Shown: piece after piece, positions 22,940 to 36,292 of the stretch
Layout of the letters: each line of letters opens with the position of its first letter
Numbering within the stretch: position 1 is the first letter of the stretch
Assembly (NCBI GenBank): GCA_003971905.1
Contig: RSEE01000119.1
Coordinates: 62,001 to 126,000, forward strand
Reading direction: 5' to 3'
From: Moniliella sp. 'wahieum'
Lineage: Eukaryota > Basidiomycota > Moniliellomycetes > Moniliellales > Moniliellaceae
Length of the DNA: 64,000 nt
Made by a program: the position numbers and the translations under genes
Notes under the pieces: model-generated
Told to the model about the DNA's origin: nothing
Database searches by the model: none
Seen by the model: only the letters and a program-made list of their open reading frames with translations

Positions 22940-23263
22940 TTAAGAAGGAATCATCAGTCGACAAGAAAGAGGAGCAAACGAATTGCTGAGAAGTAGAAAG
23001 GATTTTGGGGATACCAACAGAGGTTTGGTGAGACAATCAGGGAAGAATGAACGACCGCAGGGACTTGGTGAACCACACATATGCGCCGCGATAATGGATG
23101 GAGGGTTCTCGCATCTGTGATACTGCATGTCGATTTCGCCGATGTTACCTCTCTGATAGCGCCTTGTGCCTGCAATGTTGCCCACAAAGAAAGAGCTGGA
23201 TGGGATAAGTAGTGGAGCAGATACCAAGCTCAAAAAGACTATTGCGCACAAAGAGTGCTTCAG
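22940..23263 (-). CDS. Possible small secreted cysteine-containing protein
   Basis: A frame of about 103 codons on minus. The first part reads like a signal peptide: 'KHSLCAIVFLSLVSAPLLIP', basic residues then a hydrophobic core and small residues. The rest has several cysteines ('RCENPPSIIAAHMCGSPSPC', 'FFPDC') and ends at 22940. The natural start would be an ATG at about 23263 that is one base out of register, so the start is a guess. No homology is recognised, and no neighbour supports it. Small secreted proteins are common in fungi, but a chance frame is possible. Confidence 0.25.
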   Translation of the reverse strand: MKHSLCAIVFLSLVSAPLLIPSSSFFVGNIAGTRRYQRGNIGEIDMQYHRCENPPSIIAAHMCGSPSPCGRSFFPDCLTKPLLVSPKSFLLLSNSFAPLSCRLMIPS

Positions 23264-24145
23264 TCCATCACCTAAAATCTACAATCCATTATAACTGTCA
23301 CTGAGGAAGACGGGCTGGTATATGGCCGGCGGAGCCTACGCGCCCCCTTCGCGTTCCTAACCCCGTCTCCAGGTTGGTTATGGGGTCAGATTCGATCTGA
23401 CCCGATCTCAACTGAGGTCCGTCCGCTCTACCCAACAATATGGCACACTCCCAGATTCAACTCAGTTCGATCGCGGCTGGCAAGACCGCCAGCGCGGTTA
23501 TCTGTGTTCTACGTATCCGCGAGCGACAGTAATCGCCTCTTTGCGGTAGCCATCAGTTGACAGTAGTTTCCTTTGCGATGATAGTAGCCGCGTACCCGTT
23601 TACCTTACCTTTCTAGGTTGCCCATGCGGAAACCGTTTCTCCTGTTTCTCCCTGTTCCCATTCTTCTTCGATTGCGTTGTTTCCCTTTTAGTCCCCATCG
23701 GTGAGCAATAGTGCGGTTCGTAATTTCCCCCCACGGTCCATTGGCGTCTCCCCCTACTTTCCTCACCAATTGATCAACCCAATACAGGCAACTCCTTCTC
23801 TTAGTATAGCCCCTCAGCTTCTCAACCTCGTCCTTCAGGTAGGAAGGGATAGTTTAGGATGCTGATGGTATTCATTCAGGTTGCATGGAATGGTGTCTGA
23901 TATACCAGAGAAGGAGATGCAAACACGGTAACGACGCGTGATGAGGGAGACACACACAAAGGGGTAAGGGAAGATCTAGAACGGGGTCATACACACAGCC
24001 GGTGGACATATGTGTGTGACCTATCACTCCAGCTCCCGTCTTCATCAGCTCTCCGTCCCTCAGTTATCCCGTTCGCGTATACATTCCCGGCGGACGTCGA
24101 TCCCAGCTCGTTTAGCCGCATGTCATCCCGCTTCTAGCCACACCT
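23264..24145. other. Spacer without recognised genes
   Basis: Pyrimidine-rich stretches and short frames. I looked for a tRNA around 23320-23480, where TTCGA words occur, and found no cloverleaf. Confidence 0.35.
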
Positions 24146-24799
24146 TCAGTCCCAGTTCAGCGTCACCTGACGCCTGTAGTGTTGTCCTCCGAATACCATT
24201 CCCCTTCCCAGAGCCCGAAGGCTCAGATACGCCACTGTCCCCCAAGCCTGTGCTACGTAGTCTCGCCACAAGGCTTGCAGCCGGTCTGCTACACACGAGA
24301 GGCCTCTCCTTGTCTTAGCCCCGCTCGTACTCACCAACCAGCCCAAACGCGTAACAACGTGATCCTGCCTTATGACCTCCAAAAGATTGTACCCGTTACC
24401 CACCCCGGCCCTTGGCGGTGCCCTGACAATCCCCAGAACTTCCGACCCGAATTTGGTGTCTGCCTTTTGCCTGGCCTCGACTTTCGTATTGTGCAAAGGA
24501 CCAAGGGAAGTTAAAGAGAGATGGGAGGGATGTGGAAACAATACACCAGAAGATGGATGAAGCTTTTGACGCTTGACGGAGCAAAACAGTATATATCTCT
24601 GTGGTTGATTATAATCCCGAAGAGAGAGATTATTTTCTTCTCTGCATATGATGCCCACACCCATCAGTGTGGCGTGCGTACCTGAGCCACCGCTCTTCAG
24701 GGCGCAATTGGGATCGTAATATAGGATTGAGTAGTGCGCCTTGTCTAATTGCCCGCCACCACCGAAAAGCGCAGGCAGAATGCGCTCTCGAAGATCCAT
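24146..24799 (-). CDS. Orphan reading frame of 217 codons
   Basis: An uninterrupted ATG-led frame, MDLRERILPALFGGGGQLDK..., in otherwise gene-free sequence. I do not recognise any domain. A GTACGC donor-like word follows 'ALKSGGS', so only the first 50 or so codons might be an exon. The opposite strand is also open in parts. It may be chance. Confidence 0.2.
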   Translation of the reverse strand: MDLRERILPALFGGGGQLDKAHYSILYYDPNCALKSGGSGTHATLMGVGIICREENNLSLRDYNQPQRYILFCSVKRQKLHPSSGVLFPHPSHLSLTSLGPLHNTKVEARQKADTKFGSEVLGIVRAPPRAGVGNGYNLLEVIRQDHVVTRLGWLVSTSGAKTRRGLSCVADRLQALWRDYVAQAWGTVAYLSLRALGRGMVFGGQHYRRQVTLNWD

Positions 24800-25535
24800 C
24801 TTGTTGTATTCTTCGCGACCCCACCCGCGTACGCCACGCAAGAAGCGCCATGCTCAGACTGCAATCACATTGTGATGTGTGATGTAACCCTAAACTCCCT
24901 TCAGCAAACATGCCCCATGCCAAGGTCGTTTAGTAGGCACGTTCGCGTCAGTGCGATGACTGGGATGACCAGGTGACCGAAGTTGATCCTGCAACACAGG
25001 CGTGTGTTTACACACATGACGTCAGGGGATCGAGCGGACACCGGCCATGTGCTGCCATGAGTTCCTGCATGCGGGTTGCGCTTTCCGCCAATCGGGAAGC
25101 GGGCAGAAGGCCGCAGCTGTAGCCCCGTGTTCAATCATTTGTAAGCGTTCGGTAGGGTTGCGGGCGCGCCAGCTCGGGGGCTGTCTGCGTGAAAGGGATG
25201 GTGCAAAATTTCACGCATGATGCATGATGCATGCATGAGAAGCCCAATGCGAGCCAGAATTTATGGGCTCAGCAGCGTGGCGCCGTGCTACAGTGGGCAA
25301 GGCGGGATGATGCATGATGCATGATGCATGATGGGTGGGTACTGTGGCATGGCGCCCGTTTCCCCGCATCCGCTGGGAGTGTGGGGATAGTTGCACCTGG
25401 CAGGGCAGCACAGCACAGCACCGCACCGCCCAGGCACACCTCGTCTTTCTGGGCTTTCCTTCTCGAACCTCATAAAGCTGGGGCCTCACTCCTCTGCGCC
25501 TTCTTTCCCTTCACCACCACCGCGCAGTCGTAGTC
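24800..25535. other. Upstream region of the aconitase gene
   Basis: Contains ATGCATG heptads (25215-25237 and 25308-25334) about 200-320 bases before the aconitase start, and a CA/GC-rich leader near 25405-25435. No other gene seen. Confidence 0.4.
25215..25334. repeat. Two ATGCATG heptad clusters before aconitase
   Basis: About three units at 25215-25237 and three to four at 25308-25334, separated by 70 bases of unique sequence. Same family as at 21937 and 22081. Confidence 0.75.
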
Positions 25536-28012
25536 ATGCTCGCTGCCCAGCTCTTCCGCACTTCCGCTCGCCGTGGGGCCGCCCTGGCCGGCACTCGCAT
25601 CCCTGCTGCCACCCGCGGGTACGCCTCGGCCACTGTCGCTGAGCAGGTCCCCGACGTGGACCCCGCGATGTTCAACGAGAAGGTCGAGATGTCGCCTCTC
25701 GAGGTCGGCAAGGGCCACTTTATCAACTACAAGCGCATCTACGACAACCTCCAGATTGTCAAGGAACGTCTCAACCCGCCCCCTCACCATGTCGGAGAAG
25801 ATTCTCTACGGCCATTTGGACAACCCCACACCCAGGACATTGAGCGTGGCGTTTCGTACCTCAAGCTGCGCCCGGACGTGCGTATCTTGCCTCTGTTCTG
25901 ACCCGTGTCCCTGGGCTAGGCGCTAACTTTCTCTTGCCCGTACAGCGCGTCGCTTGCCAGGACGCTACGGCCCAGATGGCCCTGCTCCAGTTCATGTCGG
26001 CTGGCCTGCCCAAGACGGCTGTTCCTACTACTGTGCACTGTGACCACTTGATCCAGGCTCAGGTGGGCGGTGAGGCCGACCTTGCTCGTGCCAAGCAGAT
26101 CAACAAGGAGGTGTACGACTTCCTCGCTACTTGCACGGCCAAGTACGGCATTGGCTTCTGGAAGCCTGGCTCGGGTATCATCCACCAAATCATTCTCGAG
26201 AACTACGCTTTCCCCGGTGGTCTGATGATTGGTACCGACTCGCACACTCCTAACGCTGGCGGTCTCAACATGATTGCCTGCGGTGTTGGTGGAGCTGATG
26301 CGGTGGATGTGATGGCCAACCTGCCTTGGGAGCTCAAGTGCCCCAAGGTGGTCGGTGTGGAGCTGAAGGGCAAGCTGTCGGGCTGGACGGCGCCCAAGGA
26401 CGTCATTCTCAAGGTCGCTGGCGAGCTCACTGTCAAGGGTGGCACTGGTGCCATCATTGAGTACAAGGGCACGGGTGTCTCGTCCCTCTCGGCTACCGGC
26501 ATGGCCACGATCTGCAACATGGGTGCTGAGATTGGTGCGACCACCTCGCTCTTCCCCTTCAACGAGCGCACTGAGGCCTACCTCAAGGCGACCAAGCGTG
26601 GTGACATTGCTGCGTACGCTTCCAAGTTCCAGAAGTACCTCCTTCCCGACGCCGACGCCTCCTACGACAAGCACATCACCATTGACCTTGACAACCTCGA
26701 GCCCCACATCAACGGCCCCTTCACCCCTGACCTTGCTACTCCCATCTCCAAGTTTGCTGAGGCGGTCAAGAAGAACGACTGGCCCGAGGAGCTCAAGGTG
26801 GCTCTCATTGGCTCGTGCACCAACTCGTCGTACGAGGACATGAGCCGTGCCGCGTACATTGCTGCCGAGGCTGAATCTCACGGCCTCAAGACCGTTTCGG
26901 GCTACACTGTCACGCCCGGCTCGGAGCAGATCCGCGCTACGATTCAGCGTGATGGCCAGATGGAGACGCTGGAGAAGGCGGGTGGTGTCGTGCTTGCCAA
27001 CGCATGCGGCCCTTGCATTGGCCAATGGGACCGCAAGGATGTTGCGAAGGGCGAGAAGAACTCGATCATCACCTCGTACAACCGTAACTTTACTGGCCGT
27101 AATGACGCCAACCCGGCTACGCACGCCTTTGTTGCTTCGCCCGACATGGTGACGGCCATGGCCTTTGCCGGCCGCCTCACCTTCAACCCCCTGACCGACT
27201 CGCTCAAGGGCGCTGACGGAAAGGAGTTCAAGTTCTCTGAGCCCAAGGGCATTGAGCTTCCGGCTAAGGGCTACGACCCTGGTGAGAACACTTACCAGGC
27301 TCCTCCTGCTGATGGTGCCTCGATCAACGTGGCGATCAGCCCCGAGTCGGACCGTCTGCAGAAGCTCGCGCCGTTTGCCAAGTGGGATGGCAAGAACCCT
27401 ACGGGCCTGCCCATTCTGATCAAGGCCAAGGGCAAGTGCACCACCGACCACATCTCGGCCGGTGGCCCCTGGCTCAAGTACCGTGGCCACTTGCAGAACA
27501 TCTCGAACAACTGTCTGATTGGCGCGATCAACGAGGCCAACGGTAAGGCCAACGAGGTGCAGAACAAGTTCACCGGCGAGTGGGGCGCTGTGCCGGCGAC
27601 GGCCATCTACTACCGCGAGCACGGCAAGCCGTGGGTTGTGATTGGTGATGAGAACTACGGTGAGGGCTCGTCGCGTGAGCACGCTGCTTTGGAGCCCCGC
27701 TACCTCGGCGGTCGGGCGATCATCACCCGCTCCTTTGCCCGTATCCACGAGACCAACCTGAAGAAGCAGGGCATGCTCGCGCTTACCTTTAAGGACCCCA
27801 AGGACTACGACAAGATCAAGCCCACCGACTTGGTCGACCTTGAGGGCGTGACGGAGATGGCGCCTGGCTCGACCATCACCCTGGTTGCCCACCACGAGGA
27901 CGGCTCGGAAGACAAGATTCCCCTTGCCCACACTTACAACGAGGGCCAAATTGGCTGGTTCAAGGCGGGCTCGGCGCTGAATCTGATGGCTGCTCAAGCT
28001 GGCAAGGCTTAA
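25536..28012 (+). CDS. ACO1: Mitochondrial aconitate hydratase (aconitase)
   Basis: TCA-cycle enzyme that isomerises citrate to isocitrate through a [4Fe-4S] cluster in the matrix. The N-terminus '[20 protein letters not shown]' is a matrix presequence. Exon 1 (25536-25877) ends in 'YLKLRPD'. A 68-nt intron (25878-25945, donor GTGCGT, acceptor GTACAG) joins to '[15 protein letters not shown]' in exact phase. Cluster cysteines are in '[13 protein letters not shown]' and '[11 protein letters not shown]'. Other signatures are '[11 protein letters not shown]', '[11 protein letters not shown]', '[14 protein letters not shown]' and the end '[15 protein letters not shown]'. The main exon is one open frame of about 690 codons. 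In exon 1 two compensating one-base shifts flank about 19 codons: an extra C near 25775 and a missing C near 25828. Restoring the register gives '[20 protein letters not shown]', the family sequence. Confidence 0.97.
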
Positions 28013-29062
28013 TTTCGCCGACCCCCCCCTCTCTCCTCTCCTTGTTTCTTCTGCTTTCTATCTCACAGATGGTGTATGCATGTGGAACATGTGGTAAAAA
28101 AGTGTGCGAGCTCGCACACCGTCATCGAGTCTTACTTGCATTTCTACTCACATGGCCTGTAGACTTTCGACTGTGGTAGCCGTCGTGAGATATAGCAATG
28201 CAGACAAGTCACGGTAGTAGTATAAATGGTAAACCACGCACGATCAGGATCGATGTTGGTACTAGTGTTCCAATCTCGGCAAAGGCTTCAAGCATCAAAA
28301 CTTTAAAGCCTTTTGGATGATATCGAACTTATCGACCTTGTACACCATCCCTAAAATGTCCCCGATGTACCGGTGTTTCCCTTCCACAGCAGTTCACAGC
28401 TGGTCTGATGTTACTAGTTACTGGTTACCCAAGTGTACTGTCTGGGGTTGAACGTTGATGATCGATGACAGTAAACAGATGATGTACAGATGGCACGCGT
28501 GCATGTGGATCCATCAATTATTGAAGCTGATCATATGTGCCCCAACATCCTCCCGCCGGCAGTTGGATGTCGATGGAACAATGATCATGGAGTGCATTAC
28601 TAGTACGGCGGACGAGGGGAAGAACGACGAGGCATGCGGGACGCACAGAGTTGGCAGGTGGTTGCGGCGGCCGCGCACCAAGTTTGATTTGCCGGCATGG
28701 AACTCGGCGAAGTCACCTGTTCGAACATCCTCCGCCCAGGGCGAGTTGTCCGTGTTGCAATGCCGAGAGTTAATAAAGTTTGATCCCTACCAACCGTGGT
28801 CTGGCGCCATCAGTCAAGGGACCGTGCACTCCGGACACACAACTAGCGTGGGGCGCCGCACTACACCAGTCTCACTCTCGCTGGATTGATTAACTGCGCT
28901 CATGCGTTCCTGTCCACATACCCTCAATCAGATCGACCACACCTTTCTAGCCTCTTCGGCCCACATTTTCAGCTAGCTACCTTCCGGGTTGTGTATATAA
29001 CCACGCATCAAGCATCCCGTACGCATCCGTTCAACATCAACATCTACCTCCCACCCTTCGCC
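28013..29062. other. Spacer between aconitase and enolase, with the enolase promoter
   Basis: Begins with the aconitase 3' region, which contains a perfect 16-bp palindrome near 28102-28118 (TGTGCGAG/CTCGCACA). A frame of 144 codons at 28455-28889 has no protein-like features. The last 70 bases contain the enolase TATA box. Confidence 0.4.
28994..29000 (+). promoter_or_regulatory. TATA box of the enolase gene
   Basis: TATATAA, 63 bases before the enolase ATG and followed by a CA-rich leader. Typical of a highly expressed glycolytic gene. Confidence 0.6.
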
Positions 29063-30451
<1,389 letters not shown>

Positions 30452-32404
30452 GTATACCGATTTGGCTGCTCACGAAACGCCTCTCATGAGTTCATGACGA
30501 TCCTGCTTGTCTGCAAAACATATCCATTTTTCTTGTATACACTAGCAATTAAAGCTAAACAGGCGTGACGTATGTATCGCGTATAGCATTCTGGAAAGGG
30601 CTGTACCGATCACGGACAACACCTTAGCCACTGAAGCCCTTTTGCGTTCAATACCCCCATTCCTTTCTTTTGACCTCTGAAAGTCGTATCATGGTTGGGT
30701 AACCGGTAACCGTTCCCCGTGTAATCGCATTCATCCTTCTCCCTTATTTTTAGTGGGTCTTCCACCACGCAGTGCACTTCTGGCAATTGTTCTGTACCAA
30801 TGCCATTTTCAGTCACAGAGAGTGCTATGCAGTCTAATAGATTGTTGGCGAAGATATCTCGACTTTTCGGAAATTACATTTGCGCATGGCAACGACTCAT
30901 GTATATAGTACGGAGGGAAGGATAATGCTGATGCGAGGAATCACCTTCAACCTTCTTTAAACGTGATGCCAACAAAGAGATGCAAGAGGAGTCGCCACAG
31001 ATAGGAAGTCCTATCGATTTTCAGGCTTTGTTGGGCAAGGGCGAAGTAGCAGAAAGTGAAAGATGTTATAGGATTGCTACTTCCGGCACATACGAGACCT
31101 TGTCAGCCGTGCTGCTGCCCCGCTAATACGATGCTTCACCTCCTTTCTAGCTCCGTTCCAGTCTACCCAAAAACTGTTCAGATTCATTCAACCGTGAGTG
31201 GTCCGTCCTCCTCCAAGGGAAAGCGCCCCCATTCTCAGGCTGGTCGAGGTCCAGTCCGGCGTCAGCTCATGACATTGATTCTAATGCTAAAACGATGAAT
31301 CTAAGAGTAAGACTAAGGCTTTTGGGCCTTTTCGCTCTCCATTTTCGGCATGACATCCACCACTTCTCAAAAGAGAGGCGGCCACTTTGGAGGAAGAAGG
31401 GGAAAATGGAAAGGGAAGAAGGCCACAAGCGTACGGAACAAATGGTCCACACTCTGAGGGAGACTTCCGGTACAAAGAAGGTACAGATCTGCATTATCGA
31501 TTGTTTCTTTTGGAGCTAAATACGCAGAATGCGAATCCAGAAAACGAAAGTACCATCAGCGACGATTCAGAATCCCCTCTTCACTTCAGTTGTGAGGACG
31601 CGCACGGGGCATTATGCCAAAAGACGGCCGACATGGTTTTTGTGTACTGAAAACCGAACTTTCTGAACAGCATGTCTATCTTTGGAGATGGCTCATCGAA
31701 ACACTCACATATGTGTGTAGTGTCCCCTCTATTACTATCGCGCTCATTACTCATTCCCCTCCACTCATTAATCATTGCGTTGCATTCGGTTTGCAAGCGA
31801 ATGGTGGGAGCCAGATGGTCCCGACTTGTTGGCGATAAAGGCACTCTCAGTAGACGGAGATGGGGGAAGGGACGCAGATGGATCGCATACATCTATGGAC
31901 GGAGAGGAGGTATATCTACCTCCTCAGGAATCGGGCACAGGCGAGAGGTGGACACAGGATCTCCCAACTGATAGGAATCACGCCATAGTGCCCATACGAG
32001 CCTAGTGGGCCAAGGGCCCCCTAGCACGGCGTGAGTCTGACAGGCACCAATGGGTCTTCCTGCCTGGGTTGGCTAGCAGCGCGCGGGGGACGATGAACGA
32101 GCCTGGTAGGCGCGCTTTTTCGTTGTCCCTTGGGTCTGAATAGCTTCGTAAACGACATACATGCAGTAATGAATAACTACCAAACTCCGTCATATGCGTC
32201 ACAGACAACTGAGATATTTTCATTTCATTTCACTTTTAATCTACTTATCGAAGCTTAATTTATCGACGATCCCGTACGTTCATCTCGATCATCTCCATTC
32301 CCATTCCTATTCTGGTCATTAATTTTTGTTGTCCGTCGTCGCCCATAATATTGCCCTGCGGCTGAGGCGCTGAAGGAACAAAGTCTTAGCCCTGGGCTTT
32401 TGAT
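30452..32404. other. Spacer after enolase
   Basis: No recognised gene. A plus-strand frame at 31775-32005 has a protein-like acidic composition ('GPDLLAIKALSVDGDGG') but no known domain or neighbour, and I leave it unassigned. Confidence 0.35.
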
Positions 32405-33770
32405 CGTCGATGATCGATGATCGGGTTGGGCAAAAGATCGATTATCGAGAATTTATCTGAAGCGATTGATTCGTCGGGGACGAAGTGGGGCATCGTCGTA
32501 TACGGGGTACCCGACAGGGGACGGGACGATCGATGATTTTCGATAGGGTAACTGGGAATCGATAATCGATTATCATCAACCGGATTAACCATGGATTGCA
32601 CGATGCGTGCGTGGTACTCGAGAGTGTACTCTTCGATACAGAGAGGCAAGCGCGGAGTTATTAAACCTGTTATCGATTATCGCTTGCGATTATACAACGG
32701 AGATGACACATGTGGCGGCCACTGTGGAGTCTGTGCCTGAGGCCTGAAGGAGGAGTACGCGAGTACGGAGGTCCTGAGTAACTAGTTACTAGTTACTAGT
32801 AACTGAGTAACTGAGTAACTGAGTTCGATCCAATTCGGCAGTAGCGCGCAGCGTAGGCACTAGGGACTAGGACTCCTGATGCATGATGCATGATGGCGCG
32901 TGACACGTGACCGGTGACGGTCACTAGGTACAAGCACTAGATATTCGAGCGCTTGTGCGCGCACTTGGGCTTGAAAGCTTGAAGCGTGATTCTGACGTCC
33001 GGGGCAACCCGAAGGAGGGCCAGCTGGGAGGCGTGCTGGGATGGAGAGGCGTAACGCGTGACGTGTGACTACAATAATGTGCCTCTATGGAGTCGCTCGC
33101 TCTGTATGGGAGGGGCAGGCGAACAGGAACACCAGCCCCGTCCCCGGAAAGCCCTCCGCACCACGCATCATGCTCATCGATCATCATGCATGGTTCTGTG
33201 CGCTTGCGTGCGCACGTTGCATGCGACCGGTGACCTCACGCTTGAATGGAGTAATGACTGCCTCCTGATGCATCTGATGCGGAAAGCTGAATAATCCGCA
33301 AGCAGAGCACCAGTGCTGCTTGTTCGGTCCCAGCAGGCCCCCGGTCTGATGTCTCAGTACCTCAGTACCCTCAGCCTGGGCTCGGCATTAACGCACTATT
33401 GGCAACTTGTGGTACCTAGGTTCCTAGGGGGTCGCGATTCATGTTCATCGATCGATCATCGAGGTCCAATGTTGATGATGCTTGGGTGCCGCAGGGGGGC
33501 AGTAGCAGACAGTGTTGCCATACTTGCGTTCCAAGCGCCAAGCCCCCCAGGGCCCCAGCCCCCAAGCTGTCCGAGACTCGATAAGAGCAGATAAGAAAGC
33601 TTCAAGTCAAGCTTCAAGATTGGGCCTGAGTCGGGGTAGTTGGCACACTGCTCCTCTGCCCTGTGCATCTTTCTCCACCGGGATGCACAACGCTCTGAGC
33701 GATGAAGCCAAGGCTCCACTTGTGGCCGTGAGGCTGAGCGGTTCATCAGCGATCATCGATTATCGATTAC
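32405..33770. repeat. Repeat-rich spacer with several heptad families
   Basis: Dense in palindromic words. ATCGATG-type units lie at 32408-32425, 32526-32575 (ATCGAT/AATCGATTAT words), 33440-33460 and 33747-33770. ACTAGTT units at 32781-32801 grade into an 8-base GAGTAACT tandem (32804-32823). ATGCATG lies at 32878-32896, and AAGCTT words near 33600-33620. No gene is seen in this interval. Confidence 0.7.
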
Positions 33771-33802
33771 CGCGCGCCATTTCTCCTTTGCGCTCCGCTT
33801 GT

Positions 33803-33809
33803 TATATAA
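33803..33809 (+). promoter_or_regulatory. TATA box of the ammonium transporter gene
   Basis: TATATAA, about 133 bases before the ATG at 33942, followed by a C-rich leader. Confidence 0.5.
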
Positions 33810-33941
33810 CCCTCTGCCTCCACATGTGCCACGACCTGGCACCCAAATCCCCCACCCAGTTATTGCGCCCGCCTGGCACCTCGTCCACCCGCGTAAACCC
33901 CAGCGTTCGCACCCCCCACATCTGTCGTGGGCACTCACAGC

Positions 33942-35362
33942 ATGCTTGCCGACACGTACAACGCAACCCTCACCCCCGAGGGTAACATTCAAATCTGGGT
34001 TGATGGCACGGCCCAGGTATACAACCTGGGCGACATTGCTTGGGTCATCACTGCCTCGGCACTCGTCATGCTCATGATTCCCGGTCTCGGGTTTTTTCTA
34101 TGGCGGCCTGCTTCGCCGCAAAAATGCCCTGTCGATGATCTGGATGAGCATGGCCGTCATGTCGGTCGTACTTGTCGAGTGGTTCTTCTGGGGCTTTTCT
34201 CTCTCCTTTTCCGAAACCGGCTCGGCGTTCATTGGCGATCTGCGCCACTTCGGTCTGATGAAGTCGACCTGGGGCCATCGGTCGGGTCATCGAGCATCCC
34301 TTCCCTGCTGTTTCTGCCTCTACCAGGGCATGTTTGCTGCCATCACGCCCGTGATTGCTTGCGGCGCCTTCGCCGACCGTGCGCGGCTGGGTCCGATCCT
34401 GATTTCACCTTTTGCTGGAGCACCATTGTGTACTCGCCCCTGGCCAACTCGACGTGGAACAATGGCGTGGGCTGGGGCAACGTGATGGGTGGTCTCGATT
34501 TCGCTGGCGCACGCCCGTACACACGTCGTCAGGAGTGGCTGCGCTCGCCATCAGTCTGTTCCTCGGGAAGCGCAGCGGGTATGGAACTGAGCGCCTCGCG
34601 TATCGCCCCTACAATGTTTCTTACGTCGTTACGTCCGGCACTGTGTTCCTTTGGGTCGGATGGATTGGCTTCAACGGTGGCTCGGCTTTGGGGGCCAACT
34701 TGCGCGCAGTGCAAGCCAAATGGTTACCGTTGTCGCGTCTGCCATGGGTGGAATCACATGGATGTTGGACTACCGTTTGGAGGGAAGTGGTCTACTGTTG
34801 GGTTCTGTTCGGGCGTCATCAGTGGTCTGGTGGCCATCACTCCCGCATCGGGCTATGTTAGCACCCCTTCCAGCCTCGTGTTTGGCGTGGTGGGCGCGAC
34901 GGTATGCAACTTCGGTACGGGACTCAAGACGCTACTGAAGATTGATGATTCACTCGACATTTTTGCTGCGCATGCGATTGGCGGGGTGGCCGGTAACGTT
35001 TTGACTGCGCTCTTTGCCGACAACCGGGTTGCTTCATTCGATCTGTCCGACCCCATTCCAGGAGGCTGGATCAACCATCATTACATCCAACTGGGTACCA
35101 ACTGGCCGACTCGTGCTACGGTGTGGGCTGGAGCTTTGCCCTGACCCTTATCCTTCTCTTCCTCATTGATCGCATCCCTTATTGCAACTTCCGCGTGAGC
35201 GAAGAGGAGGAACTTCTTGGTATTGACCTCGCCCAAATCGGCGAGGAGGCCATGTACCAGCCCGTCGGAGTCCCAGCTGCCAACGACACCCACCTTGCGG
35301 AGACGGTACTTCCCGACCCGACGGCCACTCGGTTTCGACCGAAAAAGATGGTCCAGCTGTGA
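33942..35362 (+). CDS. Ammonium transporter (Mep/Amt/Rh family)
   Basis: Plasma-membrane ammonium permease with the eleven-helix Amt fold. Fragments in order: 'NLGDIAWVITASALVMLMIP', 'GLGFF' then 'MIWMSMAVMSVVLVEWFFWG', 'LYQGMFAAITPVIACGAFAD', 'FCWSTIVYSPLANSTWN', 'TPVHTSSGVAALAISLFLGK' (the pore-His region), 'VFLWVGWIGFNGGSALGANL', 'VGFCSGVISGLVAITPASGY', 'DDSLDIFAAHAIGGVAGNVL' (second pore His), 'SFALTLILLFLIDRIPY', and a cytosolic tail ending KKMVQL. All signature segments exist, but at least eight one-base register changes are needed, one at a run of six T (34092-34097). That density is higher than in enolase or aconitase nearby. Either errors cluster here or the gene is decaying. Whether it is a sensor (Mep2-like) or a plain carrier is not decidable. 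Confidence 0.88.
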
Positions 35363-36292
35363 CGACTGCTTAATTCGCACTTTTTACTTTTCTGCATTAT
35401 TTTGAGGCATTCGGATACTTGTATCCGTTATCTTGGCGTTTATCCCATGGCCCACCGTTGCTGGCTCGCCATGGTCCTTGTGCGGTACGCAGGAGTGCCG
35501 CTCGTTTCCCTTGTGTGCGAATATATCCCTCTAACGACCTGTACAACCAGTGCGGCAGCCCGATTCATAGGAGTCTCTGTATATTACTCATGCCAGCGCT
35601 GTAAAAACCACTATATGATCAACGTCCTCATGACGGCGATGAGGGGTCGATGCTGAGAGGGCGATGGTGCAATCCGGGTGATGGTGGCGATAATCAGGAA
35701 AAGGGAGAGACTCGACCAGGAATCAAGACCATGGAGAAACTCTGCACGACTGACGTCTCTTCCCATAGTCTTCAGGGATGCATTAACCATTACATACCAC
35801 TGAACGTCGAGCGAAAACAAGACTAAGAGGCAATAGGTTCTACTGCCTGTAACTTTAGGGTACGCAATCTGATGGGGACAGCGGACCTGCCTGTAAAACG
35901 AAGAGGATGGGTTGATTTCGCCCTTTTACACCGGCCAACAAGTCGAGGCACAACGGTCGAGGCTGATGGAAGACTCGGTTCATACATTCTTTGAGCCGAC
36001 GATTGTGGAACAACGGGGCCACACCTCCGACGCAGCTCACCATCCCTACCGAGCAAGTGAACAAGGCGGGTTCAATGGGGGGGATGTGCATCGGGCAGGA
36101 CGGCCCGCAACTGAAAGTTCCCGAAGGAGCAGGTGTGCTGTAACGGGAAGCACCGAGCCCTATATCCGCTCGATAAGCCTCTCTTGGGAGGTTTACCGAC
36201 CTTACCTCGCCAATGCTACGAAAGAAGAGTTTTTATGCAAACGGACGTGAATGACGAAGAAGTCCACAGAAAAAATGTATTCTTGCCCGACT
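35363..36292. other. Convergent spacer
   Basis: Separates the 3' ends of the ammonium transporter and carnitine acetyltransferase genes. A plus-strand frame of 112 codons (35912-36250) has no recognised domain. Confidence 0.35.

Noticed and set aside
23320-23480. Possible tRNA around TTCGA words
   Set aside because: No acceptor-stem pairing, D-arm or anticodon arm could be laid out. Other TTCGA/TTCGAT words (20977, 32822) also failed.
25916-27997. A 693-codon open frame antisense to aconitase
   Set aside because: It mirrors the strongly biased codons of the aconitase gene. The plus strand has all aconitase motifs, and the antisense product is a low-complexity Val/Leu/Arg/Gly string.
34092-34097. 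Programmed frameshift in the ammonium transporter
   Set aside because: Many breaks of both signs occur in this and other genes, mostly in homopolymers, with no shared slippery heptamer or downstream structure.
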